A stretch of DNA of 64,000 nucleotides from NCBI RefSeq assembly GCF_900176165.1, contig NZ_FWWU01000001.1:109570-173569 (forward strand), written 5' to 3'. Source of the stretch: Deinococcus hopiensis KR-140. GTDB taxonomy: Bacteria > Deinococcota > Deinococci > Deinococcales > Deinococcaceae. How positions within the stretch are numbered: the first letter of the stretch is position 1; each line of letters starts with the position of its first letter. The notes under the pieces were generated by a model. The model made no database searches, was not told the DNA's origin, and saw only the letters and a list, made by a program, of their open reading frames with translations. A program made the position numbers and the translations under genes. Shown piece by piece: positions 25,003-33,552 of this stretch.

Positions 25003-25040
25003 GAGGGGCCAACTGCACCAGCCGGTGCAGTTGGCCCCTC
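25003..25040 (+). terminator. Terminator after the esterase
   Basis: GAGGGGCCAACTGCACC (25003-25019) and GGTGCAGTTGGCCCCTC (25024-25040) form a perfect 17-base stem with a 4-base loop. It closes the quinone-stress cargo region. Confidence 0.75.
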
Positions 25041-25088
25041 TCGGCCGGTCAGCCACACCTCACGAGGAGCCCGCTTCCATTCGCCGCC

Positions 25089-25376
25089 GTGTTGCTGGAC
25101 TCCTTCACTGTACCTAGGTTTGGGATCCTTCCGGCGTGTCTGTCGTTGTCGGTCACCCGCGCCGGATACGGAGACTACGGGTACCCCGTTCCTGAGTTCC
25201 TGCGCGCGTATGACGGCTCGCGCCTTCTGGGCATTTCCGTGCGGGAAGCGGCTCAGCTGGTCACCATGCATCCCGGAGAGGTGGTGCTCGCTGCCTCGAT
25301 CAGCACTTACCGCCTGCGGGACCGCGTGCGCTTTCCCAGGGCGTACGTGCGCCGCCTCATCCAGGAAGCGGCGTAA
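25089..25376 (+). CDS. Possible small DNA-binding protein
   Basis: This is a 95-codon frame with a GTG start. The C-terminal half (LLGISVREAAQLVTMHPGEV, then LRDRVRFPRAYVRRLIQEAA) looks like a helix-turn-helix or excisionase-like domain. The N-terminal 30 residues are unconvincing, and it is close to an IS end, so it may be a fragment. Confidence 0.35.
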   Translation: MLLDSFTVPRFGILPACLSLSVTRAGYGDYGYPVPEFLRAYDGSRLLGISVREAAQLVTMHPGEVVLAASISTYRLRDRVRFPRAYVRRLIQEAA

Positions 25377-25526
25377 CTCCCCCCACCTGTCTGTTGAGCT
25401 TGCGCTTCGAGAAGATCCTTTCTCGGCTCAGGTTCGGGTTGAGGGGATCACTCTTCCCCACCGTCAGGCCATCTCCTGAAAAGCGCCTCGGCTCCCTTCA
25501 GTTATGCAGACTTCTGCCGTTATCAA

Positions 25527-26402
25527 TAGACCTCTTACGAAAGTCGTGGGCTAAGGTGGCAGGGTGGAGCGAGACCGTCTGGCACGCATGCGGAAGATGA
25601 ACCGCAAGCAGTTTCGTCGACGCACCGGGGCCTGCCCAGAAACCTTCGCCGAGATGGAAGAGGTGTTGACGCACCGCGAAGGACGGAAGAAGAAGTCGGG
25701 CCGTCCCGCCGCGCTCAGCGTGGCGGAACAATTGCTGAGGACACTGGAGTTCTGGCGCGAGTACCGGACCTTCGCGCACCTGGGTGACGACTGGGGCGTG
25801 CACGAAACCACGGTGGAACGCGTGGAAGCGGCCTTGATCGCAAATGCGCGGTTCCAGCTGCCCAAGAAGCGCGTGTTTCAGGAAGCGCAGCTCGTGTACA
25901 GCATCGTCGCGGTCGATGCTGCTGAAGTGGCTTGTGAACGACCCAAAAAAGCAGCGCGCTTGGTAAGCGACAAGAAAAAGCGGCACACCCTGAAATTTCA
26001 GCTGCTGATCTGCACCGTGACGCAGCGCATCCTGAGCACCGCCACGAGCGCAGGGGCGGTTCATGACCCGAAGCTGTTGCGTCCGTTAGGCGTCCGTTTT
26101 CCTGACCAAACGGTGATTCTCGGAGATGCTGGGGATCAGGGCTTGTGGAGAAGCCACACGCACGCCATCACCACCCATAAGGCGACGCTCGCGTCGCCTC
26201 TGTCTGCTGAGCAGCGCCAGGAGAACCGTGTGCTGGCCTATACCCGGCAGGCCACACCGCATGTGATTCGTCGCATGAAGATCTTCCGCATATTGAAGGG
26301 CGTGTGCCGACATCGGTGTCGGGTTGCGCTCCGGGTTCAGCTCATCGCGGCGCTATGCAATCTCACCCGAGCCTGCGCATCATGACTTTCGCAAGAGGCC
26401 TA
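25527..26402 (+). mobile_element. IS5-family insertion sequence, intact copy
   Basis: The element is 876 bases with terminal inverted repeats: TAGACCTCTTACGAAAGTC at the left (25527-25545) and the complement of TAGGCCTCTTGCGAAAGTC at the right (26384-26402). TA lies at each outer edge and may be the duplicated target. One transposase gene fills it. A second, broken copy in the opposite orientation lies at 28130-29024. Confidence 0.85.
25564..26385 (+). CDS. IS5-family DDE transposase
   Basis: This is a 273-residue transposase with a GTG start. The N-terminal region has a helix-turn-helix segment (LGDDWGVHETTVERVEAAL). The DDE triad is visible as VDAAEV, ILGDAGDQG (most relatives read GDAGYQG) and the glutamate in QRQENR. 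The C-terminal CRHRCRVALRVQLIAALCN is typical of the family. The frame is complete from IR to IR, so the element may be active. Confidence 0.88.
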   Translation: MERDRLARMRKMNRKQFRRRTGACPETFAEMEEVLTHREGRKKKSGRPAALSVAEQLLRTLEFWREYRTFAHLGDDWGVHETTVERVEAALIANARFQLPKKRVFQEAQLVYSIVAVDAAEVACERPKKAARLVSDKKKRHTLKFQLLICTVTQRILSTATSAGAVHDPKLLRPLGVRFPDQTVILGDAGDQGLWRSHTHAITTHKATLASPLSAEQRQENRVLAYTRQATPHVIRRMKIFRILKGVCRHRCRVALRVQLIAALCNLTRACAS

Positions 26403-26433
26403 ATCAGGCGTGTTGAAAGACGAGCCACGACGT

Positions 26434-26892
26434 TCATCGCAGCGCCGTACGGGAACTATCCGGGTCAAACCCATGCGCGAAGGTAAAGGCATATGGAGTG
26501 GGACCGTGGGCGTGAAGGTGAGCAAGCCGCTCCCGGGCATCTTCTACGGTAGGCGTACTGTTCGCAGGCACCCACCACAAGGCGAGGTGGGGGGAGGCAT
26601 AGCGCTGAAACCACTCACGCCGCCGTTTCAGAAAGTCCAAATGCAAGCCCGAATAGGAAAAGGCCCGGAGGGCGCTGAGCCCCTCCCAGACGCTGAGATT
26701 GACGATCAGCAACGGGTCGGTGTCGAAAACCACCTCGGTGGCATTCCCCGCATCGTCTTTCAATCGCCAGACGAACCCAGGAGCAGCGTCCGCCAGTCCA
26801 TTTACCGGGTCTAGTCCCGCTTTAAACTCAGCGATTTCAGGGGCATCCAATGGGAAGTGAAGCTTGGCAACGTTAACCTGCGCGAGATGCAT
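26434..26892 (-). CDS. DUF3291 family protein
   Basis: This is a 152-residue soluble protein matching the DUF3291 pattern: an N-terminal LAQVNVAKLHFPLD, the FVWRLKDDAGNATEV segment, LIVNLSVWEGLSALRAFSYS, and LALWWVPANSTPTVEDARER. The fold is of the dimeric alpha/beta-barrel kind seen in monooxygenases, but no activity is established. AGAAGGAGG precedes the ATG. It is divergent from a LysR gene, the usual layout for a regulator and its target, and both lie between two IS copies. Confidence 0.85.
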   Translation of the reverse strand: MHLAQVNVAKLHFPLDAPEIAEFKAGLDPVNGLADAAPGFVWRLKDDAGNATEVVFDTDPLLIVNLSVWEGLSALRAFSYSGLHLDFLKRRREWFQRYASPHLALWWVPANSTPTVEDARERLAHLHAHGPTPYAFTFAHGFDPDSSRTALR

Positions 26893-27007
26893 GGGATAGG
26901 CCTCCTTCTCGTAGAGCTTGTGTCACTCCCCTATCAGTCTCCTTGTTCTCCATGCTTGCGTCGATCGGATCTACCGATGGCCTTGCCCTTTGTCCTGTCT
27001 TTTCCGA

Positions 27008-27035
27008 TTGGACTGGACGCCGCGTTCTTTATAGT
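27008..27035 (+). promoter_or_regulatory. Promoter of the LysR gene (leaderless)
   Basis: TTGGAC (27008-27013), a 16-base spacer and TATAGT (27030-27035). The ATG at 27042 begins six bases after the -10, so the mRNA likely starts at the start codon. Confidence 0.6.
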
Positions 27036-27041
27036 GGGGTT

Positions 27042-27962
27042 ATGAATCCTCGCCTGACCCTGGCTCAGCTCCGCATGTTTGTGGCGACAGCTGAGACTGG
27101 CGGGTTTGGAGCGGCCGCCGCTGAGCTGAACATGTCGCAAAGCACCATCAGCGAAGCGGTAAAGGGGCTAGAACGCACCCTCGGCACTCCTGTCTTTCGC
27201 CGTACGCCAAGTGGTATTCAGTTGACAGATGCGGGCGACGTTGCCCTGAGCTACGCGCGGACGGCCCTGGGAGCAGCGGACGACCTCGAGCGCGCCGTCA
27301 AGGATATGGCCGCCCTGCAGCTGACGGGAACGCTCAGCGTCGCCACATACCGGAGCTTGGGCATCCACCTGCTGGCCCCCATCCTGAGCTTCCTGCGTTC
27401 TGCTCATCCCCTACTCGAAGTCAGAGTCGTGGACGCCGAGTTGGACGGTGAGAGCGGGCAGCGCTTCATTCGGGAAGGTCAGGTGGATGTGGGATTGATT
27501 CAGCTGACCGAGTCGAACGATTTGCTGACCTGGCCCCTCCTCGACGATGAGTACTGGGCCGTCTTTCCCATCCAGCGTGGCAAGCGTCATATGCAGTGGT
27601 CGGAGCTGCGCGAACAGCCCCTGCTCCTGCCCCCCAATTCCAATTGCTACACCGCTCTTCGGGCGCATCTCTCGGCACACCTGGGCCAGAAGTACAGCAC
27701 CCTAGAAGTCGCGGATGACGACGTCATCTTCTCCATGGTGGAACACGGGCTGGGCCTGACCGTGATGCCCCGCCTGGCCACCCTTCCCCTGCGGAGCGGA
27801 CTGGTGGCCCTGCCACTTCCCAATCCGCTGTACCGCTCTATCGGCGTAGCCGTCAAGCCCGGCCGAGCAGGCTTGCCTCATATTCGGGCGTTTCTCAAAG
27901 CCATGCAGGCACACAAGGCTGCGGCCACCATGCCCACCCCTCTCCAGCTCAAATCGTCCTGA
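27042..27962 (+). CDS. LysR family transcriptional regulator
   Basis: This is a 306-residue regulator. The winged helix-turn-helix is at residues 1-60 (LTLAQLRMFVATAETGGFGA, AELNMSQSTISEAVKGLE), followed by the linker helix and the two-lobed effector domain (LSVATYRSLGIHLLAPILSF, VDVGLIQLTES, and HGLGLTVMPRLATLPL). The ATG at 27042 fits a leaderless transcript. It most likely controls the divergent DUF3291 gene. The pair is bracketed by IS5 copies, so it may have moved as a unit. The effector cannot be read from sequence. Confidence 0.9.
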   Translation: MNPRLTLAQLRMFVATAETGGFGAAAAELNMSQSTISEAVKGLERTLGTPVFRRTPSGIQLTDAGDVALSYARTALGAADDLERAVKDMAALQLTGTLSVATYRSLGIHLLAPILSFLRSAHPLLEVRVVDAELDGESGQRFIREGQVDVGLIQLTESNDLLTWPLLDDEYWAVFPIQRGKRHMQWSELREQPLLLPPNSNCYTALRAHLSAHLGQKYSTLEVADDDVIFSMVEHGLGLTVMPRLATLPLRSGLVALPLPNPLYRSIGVAVKPGRAGLPHIRAFLKAMQAHKAAATMPTPLQLKSS

Positions 27963-28129
27963 AGAGGGATGTTTAAAGTTGATCGTGGAGTCATTGCGAA
28001 TTTCGCAGTTGGCTTTATTCTTGATCTCGGCATAAATCGGTATGAATCACGGTGGGACGTTCCGTGTGCTGGCCACGTTCCTCATGACTCAAGACGGGCA
28101 GAACCAGTGCGAACTTACGCCGCGATGAA

Positions 28130-29024
28130 TAGACCTCTTGCGAAAGTCATGATTGGCAGGCCTGGGTGCGGTTGCACAGCACCGCGATGAGCTGAACTCG
28201 AAGGGCAAAGCGACGCCGCCTATGTCGGTACACGCCCTTCAACACAGGGAAGATCTTCATGCGACGGATCACATGTAGGGTGCCCTGCCGGGTATGCGCC
28301 AGGACACGGTTCTCCTGGCGCTGCTCCGTGGATAGAGGCGACGCGAGCGTCGCCTTGTGGGTGGTGATGGCGTGCCTGTGGCTTCTCCACAAACCCTGAT
28401 ACCCCGCGTCTCCAATGAGCGCCGTTTGGTGAGGAAAACGGACGCCTGACTGACCCAACAGCTTCAGGTCATGAACCCTACCAGCGCTCGTGGTGGTGCT
28501 GAGGATGCGTTGTGTCACGGTGCAGATCAGCAACTGAAACTTCAGGGTGTGGCGCTTTTTCTTCCCGCTGTACCAAGCGTGCTGCTTTTTTTGGACCGTT
28601 CACAGGGCACTTCGGAGGCATCAACCGCGGGCGATGCTGTACACGGGCTGCGCCTCCTGAAGCACGCGTTTCTTGGGCATCTGGAACCGCGCACTTTCGA
28701 TCAGCGCCGCTTCTACGCGTTCCACTGTGCGGTGCACGCCATGCTCATGCACGCCCCAGTCGTCACCCAAGTGCGCGAAGGTCCGGTACTCGCGCCAGAA
28801 CTCCAGCGTGACTGAGCAGTTGTTCCGCCACGCTGAGCGCGGCGGGGCGGCCAGACTTCTTTTTCCGTCCTTCGCGTCGCCTCAGCACCTCTTCCGTCTC
28901 GGCAAAGGCCTCCGGGTAGACCCCGGTGCGTCGACGAAATGGCTTGCGATTCATCCTTAGCGTACGTGTCAGACGGTCTCGCTCCACGCTGCCACCTTAG
29001 CCCACGACTTTCGCAAGAGGTCTA
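28130..29024 (-). mobile_element. IS5-family insertion sequence, broken copy
   Basis: The ends match those of the copy at 25527: TAGACCTCTTGCGAAAGTC at 28130 and the complement of a TAGACCTCTTGCGAAAGTC end finishing at 29024, again with TA at the edges. Orientation is opposite. The transposase is disrupted. Together the copies bracket the DUF3291-LysR pair in inverted orientation, like a composite transposon. Confidence 0.82.
28147..28987 (-). pseudogene. Frameshifted IS5-family transposase
   Basis: On the minus strand the N-terminal part (RDRLTRTLRMNRKPFRRRTG, then GRKKKSGRPAALSVAEQLL) starts at 28987. It shifts frame after about 60 codons, and the C-terminal part (LLICTVTQRILSTTTSAGRV, LIGDAGYQGLWRSH, RHRRRRFALRVQLIAVLCN) reads in other frames to 28147. 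At least two frameshifts lie between about 28530 and 28810. This copy keeps the usual GDAGYQG motif that the intact copy lacks. Confidence 0.85.
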
Positions 29025-29031
29025 TTGATAC

Positions 29032-30082
29032 CGGCTGAAGTTGCGGACGTTAGAATGGGTGGATGACGGACCGTTGGCTGCCCTCTCGCCTGACGCGAGC
29101 TCAACTTGAAGAACGTCGACTGCACTTCCTCAAGCTGCTCGAAACTGGGCAATACAGCAGCAAGGAACTCGCGGAGCTTCTGGGTGTCTCCATGAGTACT
29201 CTGCGCACCTGGAGGCACCTCCTGCGGCACCAGGGTCCAGGTGCACTGCAGGCCACCATCACCACGGGGAGAGTGCCAGCACTCTCCGGAGAGCAGCGAG
29301 AGACCCTGAAGCGACTGCTCAACGAAGGCGCACAGGTGCATGGCTTCCCCGACGCGAGCTGGACGACCCCGCGCGTCCGGGAGGTCATCGGTCGTCACTT
29401 CGACATCTGGCATCATCGCGACCACGTGCGGAGAATCCTGCACCAGTTGGGCTTCTCCCGCCAGAAGCCCGATCAACGCGCGCTGGAACAGAATCCCGAA
29501 GCGGTGGCCACCTGGATTCAGACCGTCCTGCCCGAGATCAAAAAAAAGTAACGGCGGGAGCGACCCTGGTCTTCCTGGATGAGGTGGGGTTCAGCCTGAA
29601 AGGCACGGTGAAGCACACCTGGGCGCTGCGCGGCCACACGCCCGTGGTGTATGGCAAAGCCAGCTGGGACAAGGTGTCGACTATCGGTGCACTCACCACT
29701 GCCGGCCAGTTCCTGCAACACACGCAACACGGCGCGTTCAAGAGTCCGGACGTGATTCGCTTCCTGCAGCACGTGTTGACGCACGTTCCAGGAGAGGTCG
29801 TGGTCGTCCTCGACAACGCCGGCATCCACAAATCGAAGGCCGTCACGGCCTTCGCGACAGGTGAAGCACGGCTGTCTCTGCAATATCTCCCGCCGTACGC
29901 TCCGGAACTCAATCCCATTGAACTGGTGTGGGCCTATGTCAAGCGCAACGTCCTGGGGAACTTCTGTGCACGGACACTGAAGGAATTGAAGGCGCGCCTC
30001 AAGGTTGGATGGGCGCGCGTCCGGTATGTCCGACTCCCTGCTCGCCTCCTCCACAGCTACCTTCCGTCCTAAACTTCAGCCG
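29032..30082 (+). mobile_element. IS630-family insertion sequence
   Basis: The ends are imperfect inverted repeats: CGGCTGAAGTTGCGGACG at 29032 and the complement of CGGCTGAAGTTTAGGACGG finishing at 30082. Two overlapping frames encode the transposase. The left end lies only seven bases from the end of the broken IS5 copy, and the right end lies 21 bases before the terminator of the T4SS minus-strand genes. Exact target duplication is not clear. Confidence 0.75.
29063..30072 (+). CDS. IS630-family transposase made by -1 frameshifting
   Basis: ORF A (29063-29551, 162 residues) carries the DNA-binding half: LLGVSMSTLRTWRHLLRHQG and RRILHQLGFSRQKPD. It ends in Ile-Lys-Lys-Lys on a run of eight A residues (29540-29547). 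A -1 slip there leads into VTAGATLVFLDEVGF, VVVLDNAGIHKS and PPYAPELNPIELVW, the DDE catalytic half, which has no good start of its own. The product would be about 335 residues. Tpase families of this type commonly use such slippage. Confidence 0.85.
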
Positions 30083-30102
30083 AGATCAATAATAGAGCCG
30101 AA

Positions 30103-30134
30103 GAAGTGGGAGGAGATTCGTCTCCTCCCACTTC
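30103..30134 (-). terminator. Terminator of the VirB10 minus-strand unit
   Basis: GAAGTGGGAGGAGA (30103-30116), loop TTCG, TCTCCTCCCACTTC (30121-30134): a perfect 14-base stem with a stable tetraloop, 18 bases after the last minus-strand gene. Confidence 0.8.
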
Positions 30135-30151
30135 CTAAACATTTGTCGTCT

Positions 30152-30451
30152 CTAAATTTTGCTGACGCCGAGGAGCCTTTGAGAAATGCTCTTGAGGACA
30201 AGGAACACAGAGACAAACAGCGAGAGCATATAGGGCACGGCCACGAGTGTGCTTTTCAAAAGGTACGAGGGGAAGTAAAGAAAGGCCCCAACGGTCATGC
30301 AGGTGCAGATGATGATGCAGGGGGGAAGAAGCTTGTTGAAGCGAACGAGGGCATAAGCGCCGTAAAGACCCGCGATGAGTGCAATCACGAACCAGACCAG
30401 AAGTACAGCCACCATGCCGTCATACCCGAGGGAGAGCGTCGGAATCGGCAC
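30152..30451 (-). CDS. Small membrane protein of the T4SS, downstream of the VirB10-like gene
   Basis: This is a 99-residue protein with three hydrophobic helices (about residues 12-36, 42-60 and 68-88: VLLVWFVIALIAGLYGAYAL, IIICTCMTVGAFLYF, VPYMLSLFVSVFLVL). It directly follows the VirB10-like gene with a one-base gap and ends at a terminator, so it belongs to the same transcript. I do not recognise the family. A structural or accessory role in the inner-membrane complex is inferred only from position. Confidence 0.7.
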   Translation of the reverse strand: MPIPTLSLGYDGMVAVLLVWFVIALIAGLYGAYALVRFNKLLPPCIIICTCMTVGAFLYFPSYLLKSTLVAVPYMLSLFVSVFLVLKSISQRLLGVSKI

Positions 30452-30452
30452 C

Positions 30453-32642
30453 TTACATCTCCCCGCCGAGGCCCACGATCACCGTCATGGTGGTGTTGCT
30501 GCGGACCTTGGCGACCCGGCTGATGGACTGCGTGTTCTTGGGCATGGTGAACGTGCTGCCTACTCCACCCGCCAGGATTTGCCACAGGGGCGGCAGCGCG
30601 TCACTGCTGATGGTTGCGCCGTCTCCTACGGCAATCTTGGTTCCAGACTGTCCCTTGGCATTGAGAGCGGCCATCAGGGCTTCCTGAAGCGCACTCACGC
30701 CGTTCTGCGCGGCGTCAATCGCCAGTGTCGGGGCGACCGGCTCAATGGATGCCGCCACGCCTTGCGTCAGGTTTGCCCCCTCAACGCTGTAGGCCAGGGC
30801 GTCCACGGCGTAGACCTTGCCTTTCGCGTCGATGTAACGGCGGAACACCATATCCACGCGCGCCAGTTGCCCATTGATCGTCCCCACGCCGACGAACGAC
30901 CCACCATCACGGGTCACGACCACCACAGGCACTGTGCCGCCCGTGAGGGTGTTGATCGCGGTGATGAGATGCCCAGGCACTTGCTGCAAGGGCTTAAAGG
31001 GACCAGTCTCCCCGATCTTCGAGGCCTCGGTGGTGGCCGTGCTGCCGAAGGGTGTTTCTGCCGGAAGGGTATTGCCCGCTGCCGCTGGAGGAGCAGGAAT
31101 GGCGGACCCTCCTCCAAACTGACCAGAGGCTGCTGCGAGCATGGCCGTGTCCGGCGTGCCCGCGCTGGGTGTACTCGCCACAGGGGTTTGTGCAGGGGTT
31201 CCATTGTTCTCAGCGACGGGTGGAGTGGGTGGTTTCTCCCGCTCGTAGATCAGGCCGCTCGTGACGGGCCGATCTGGAGCGGACTGCTGTATGGGAACCG
31301 AAGAACCGAAGGCGGCTGTAGGTGTGGCCTGCTGGATGGGAATCGAGGAGCCGAAGGCCTGTCCCTCTCCCTGTTGATTTTTGGGTACGCTGCTGAAGGC
31401 GTTCACGGCCGTTGTCTTCGCTGCTTTCGGCTTGGCAACCGCGGCGGGCTTAGGGGTTGGTTTGGGAGGAGCTACCCGCGCAGGTGCAGGCGGCTGAACA
31501 GCACGGGCCATCTGAACAGGTTGCGCGGGCCGGGCTTGCGGCGCGGGGGTGCTGAACGCTGTCATGGTGGGCGCTGGAGCGGCCACAGGCTGGGGAGCGG
31601 GTGGGGTGACGGGAGCAGGAGGAGCTGGGGGCGTGACAGGTGCGGGCGGCGGGGGTGGAGGCGACCAGGCCGTAGGTTCAGGCTCCGGGGCGGGCGCGGA
31701 CATGGGGATTGAGTTCCCGAACCGCTCACTGCTGGTCTGACGCACGGGTTCCCACACGTTCGGCTCGGGTGCCTGCCGTGGAGGAGAGGCCACAGGAGCC
31801 GGGCTGGAGGTGTCAGAGGCGCTGACGGGCGGCGCTGTGGGTTGTTCGGGCTTGGTGGCGAGGCGCTGCGCGAGGAGGCCTGCGTTTGCCGCTGCGCCGT
31901 TGCCTTTCTCAGCGGCTTTCTTCCCGAAGTCCTTGAGGGCCTCAGCGGGTGTGGCTTCTGTCTTGGAAGCAGGGGTGGGCGTGGCCCCTTCCGCTGCACC
32001 TTCCCGAGCTGACTGGATTGCGCCAGCACTCGCGGTCGGAATGTTCGCCAGGGGATCAGTCGCCTTTTTCGCGCCGGGCTTGCCTGTTGCTTCTCCGGCT
32101 GAAGCTTCTGCACTCACTTCACCGGGCTTCTTGATCTGGACTTTGGCCGCAGCTTGCTTCTCTTCTTCTTTGCTCCCCAGCGAGATATCCGTGTTCTTCA
32201 ATTCAGGTTGAGCGAGGAAGTACATCAGTGGTCCGAGAATCAGGCCAAGGGTCAGCAGCCCATACATGGGGGCCTTTTTCTTGTCGAAGACGAAGACGCC
32301 GTTCTCTTCGCGCATGAGGGCGCTCTGTTTAATCCTGCGGTTCCGATCTCTGCGCCTGGAGCTGCGGCCTGAAGGAAGAGAGCCGTAATCCTTGAGTCGC
32401 CTGAGTGACCTGGATAGATCGGCAGCCAGCACGGGGTCAGCCACCTGGACCTGGGCGAGGAAGGAAGGGAACTCGCTGTCCTGTGGGTCGGGCACGTCTT
32501 CCGTCGAGAACCCTGCGGCGTTCAGGCGTCCTTCATATTTTGCAAGCACCCCCTCCCAGGTGCCTTGCCTCGCCCCCAGAGATGGCGTGGGAGCGCTAAT
32601 TTCTCCAGGTGGCCCTCCCGGCTTACTGACTACATCTGTCAT
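30453..32642 (-). CDS. VirB10/DotG-like T4SS core protein with very long proline-rich linker
   Basis: This is a 729-residue protein. A 120-residue cytoplasmic part (basic near SSRRRDRNRRIKQS) precedes one transmembrane helix (about 125-142, LLTLGLILGPLMYFL). About 370 residues of Ala/Pro/Lys/Gln-rich linker follow, with repeats such as FGSSIPIQQ and FGSSVPIQQ. The C-terminal domain (about 550-729) has QQVPGHLITAINTLTGGTVP, GSFVGVGTINGQLARVDMVF and KGKVYAVDALAYSVEG, the pattern of DotG/TraO-type VirB10 proteins that line the outer-membrane channel. It is divergent from the pilin-VirB4 operon. The linker is suited to spanning a thick envelope; that is inference. Confidence 0.8.
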   Translation of the reverse strand: MTDVVSKPGGPPGEISAPTPSLGARQGTWEGVLAKYEGRLNAAGFSTEDVPDPQDSEFPSFLAQVQVADPVLAADLSRSLRRLKDYGSLPSGRSSRRRDRNRRIKQSALMREENGVFVFDKKKAPMYGLLTLGLILGPLMYFLAQPELKNTDISLGSKEEEKQAAAKVQIKKPGEVSAEASAGEATGKPGAKKATDPLANIPTASAGAIQSAREGAAEGATPTPASKTEATPAEALKDFGKKAAEKGNGAAANAGLLAQRLATKPEQPTAPPVSASDTSSPAPVASPPRQAPEPNVWEPVRQTSSERFGNSIPMSAPAPEPEPTAWSPPPPPPAPVTPPAPPAPVTPPAPQPVAAPAPTMTAFSTPAPQARPAQPVQMARAVQPPAPARVAPPKPTPKPAAVAKPKAAKTTAVNAFSSVPKNQQGEGQAFGSSIPIQQATPTAAFGSSVPIQQSAPDRPVTSGLIYEREKPPTPPVAENNGTPAQTPVASTPSAGTPDTAMLAAASGQFGGGSAIPAPPAAAGNTLPAETPFGSTATTEASKIGETGPFKPLQQVPGHLITAINTLTGGTVPVVVVTRDGGSFVGVGTINGQLARVDMVFRRYIDAKGKVYAVDALAYSVEGANLTQGVAASIEPVAPTLAIDAAQNGVSALQEALMAALNAKGQSGTKIAVGDGATISSDALPPLWQILAGGVGSTFTMPKNTQSISRVAKVRSNTTMTVIVGLGGEM

Positions 32643-32728
32643 GCTGATTAGCCTACCATGCCAAATTTATCGTGCTAATGTTCTGGTCGTGACTATGAAA
32701 GTCACGTTCTTTTCTGGAGGTAGTGTAT

Positions 32729-33091
32729 ATGACGATGAGGATTGCGGCGGCGGGCGACACCCACTTCACACGACGTTTTCAGGGAGCCGTGCAGGAGCGG
32801 GTCGTCAATGTCGCCATCATGGTGGCGTGCCTGGCCCTGGCCTCCGCTGCTTTTGCTGAAGGCATTGACCTCAGCGGCATCACCAGCCTGGTCTGCAAAT
32901 TCGCAGAGCAGCTCAAGGCCACCGAACTCCTCGGCGCAGCCGGTGTGGTCATCGTTCTGGTCTTCGGCTGGAACAAGCTGATGGGTGAAGGCAACGCCTT
33001 CCAGGGCCTCAAGAACGGTGCCATTGGGGCCATCGTCATTCTGTCGGCGGGCACCATTGCTACTGCCGTCTTCGGTGCTGGCGGCTGCTAA
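32729..33091 (+). CDS. VirB2/TrbC-like pilin
   Basis: This is a 120-residue protein starting at the ATG at 32729 after GGAGG. A basic N-terminus and a hydrophobic segment ending ACLALASAAFAEG form a long pilin-type signal, cleaved near residue 44. The mature part has two helices (ELLGAAGVVIVLVFGWNKL and GAIGAIVILSAGTIATAVFG) joined by a short polar loop, as in VirB2/TrbC conjugative pilins, and a cysteine at the end. It is the first gene of the operon leading to VirB3 and VirB4, which is the standard order. Confidence 0.8.
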   Translation: MTMRIAAAGDTHFTRRFQGAVQERVVNVAIMVACLALASAAFAEGIDLSGITSLVCKFAEQLKATELLGAAGVVIVLVFGWNKLMGEGNAFQGLKNGAIGAIVILSAGTIATAVFGAGGC

Positions 33092-33552
33092 TGACCTCCC
33101 CTCAAGAGAAAGCCAACAACCCCCTGCGCCATGCCTGCTGCATGACGACGGGGCGCGTTGGCTTCATCTCTTACCTCGATGCTTCAGACCTGATCGCCGT
33201 CGGCATGGCCTTCTATCTGGCCGGGCAGATTGGCAGCCGGATCACGACGCTTCCGCCCCTACGGATTGGCCTCCTGATTGTGACCGTCCTTCTCGCCTGG
33301 ACCATCAATTTTGCCATCAAGAAAAGGCTCGCGCCTTATCCGAAGTTTCCCGAATACTGCTTTAACTGGTGGTTCAATGGGATTGACTACTACACCGCGG
33401 ATGTGGACCCTGATCCGGTTCCACTGATCGTCACCAAAGACATGGTGATCGGCCACTCTATGCCAAAGATCGAGAAGACCGTGAAGCAAACGGTCCGGCA
33501 GAACGTGAGGAGACAACGTGTTCGGAAAACGGGGAAGCAAATCCAAGGCTAG
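33091..33552 (+). CDS. VirB3-like inner-membrane protein
   Basis: This is a 153-residue protein. Its ATG overlaps the pilin stop (TAATG). Two adjacent hydrophobic stretches (DLIAVGMAFYLAGQIG and IGLLIVTVLLAWTINFAI, about residues 33-75) match the hairpin of VirB3/TrbD. The region after them (LAPYPKFPEYCFNWWFNGID) is also in the usual place. The basic tail overlaps the VirB4 start. Position between pilin and VirB4 strongly supports the call even though VirB3 sequences diverge fast. Confidence 0.7.
   Translation: MTSPQEKANNPLRHACCMTTGRVGFISYLDASDLIAVGMAFYLAGQIGSRITTLPPLRIGLLIVTVLLAWTINFAIKKRLAPYPKFPEYCFNWWFNGIDYYTADVDPDPVPLIVTKDMVIGHSMPKIEKTVKQTVRQNVRRQRVRKTGKQIQG

Noticed and set aside
30375..31712. 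A 445-codon plus-strand frame opposite the VirB10-like gene
   Set aside because: Arg/Gly/His-rich with no domain; it arises from the Pro/Ala-rich linker on the other strand.
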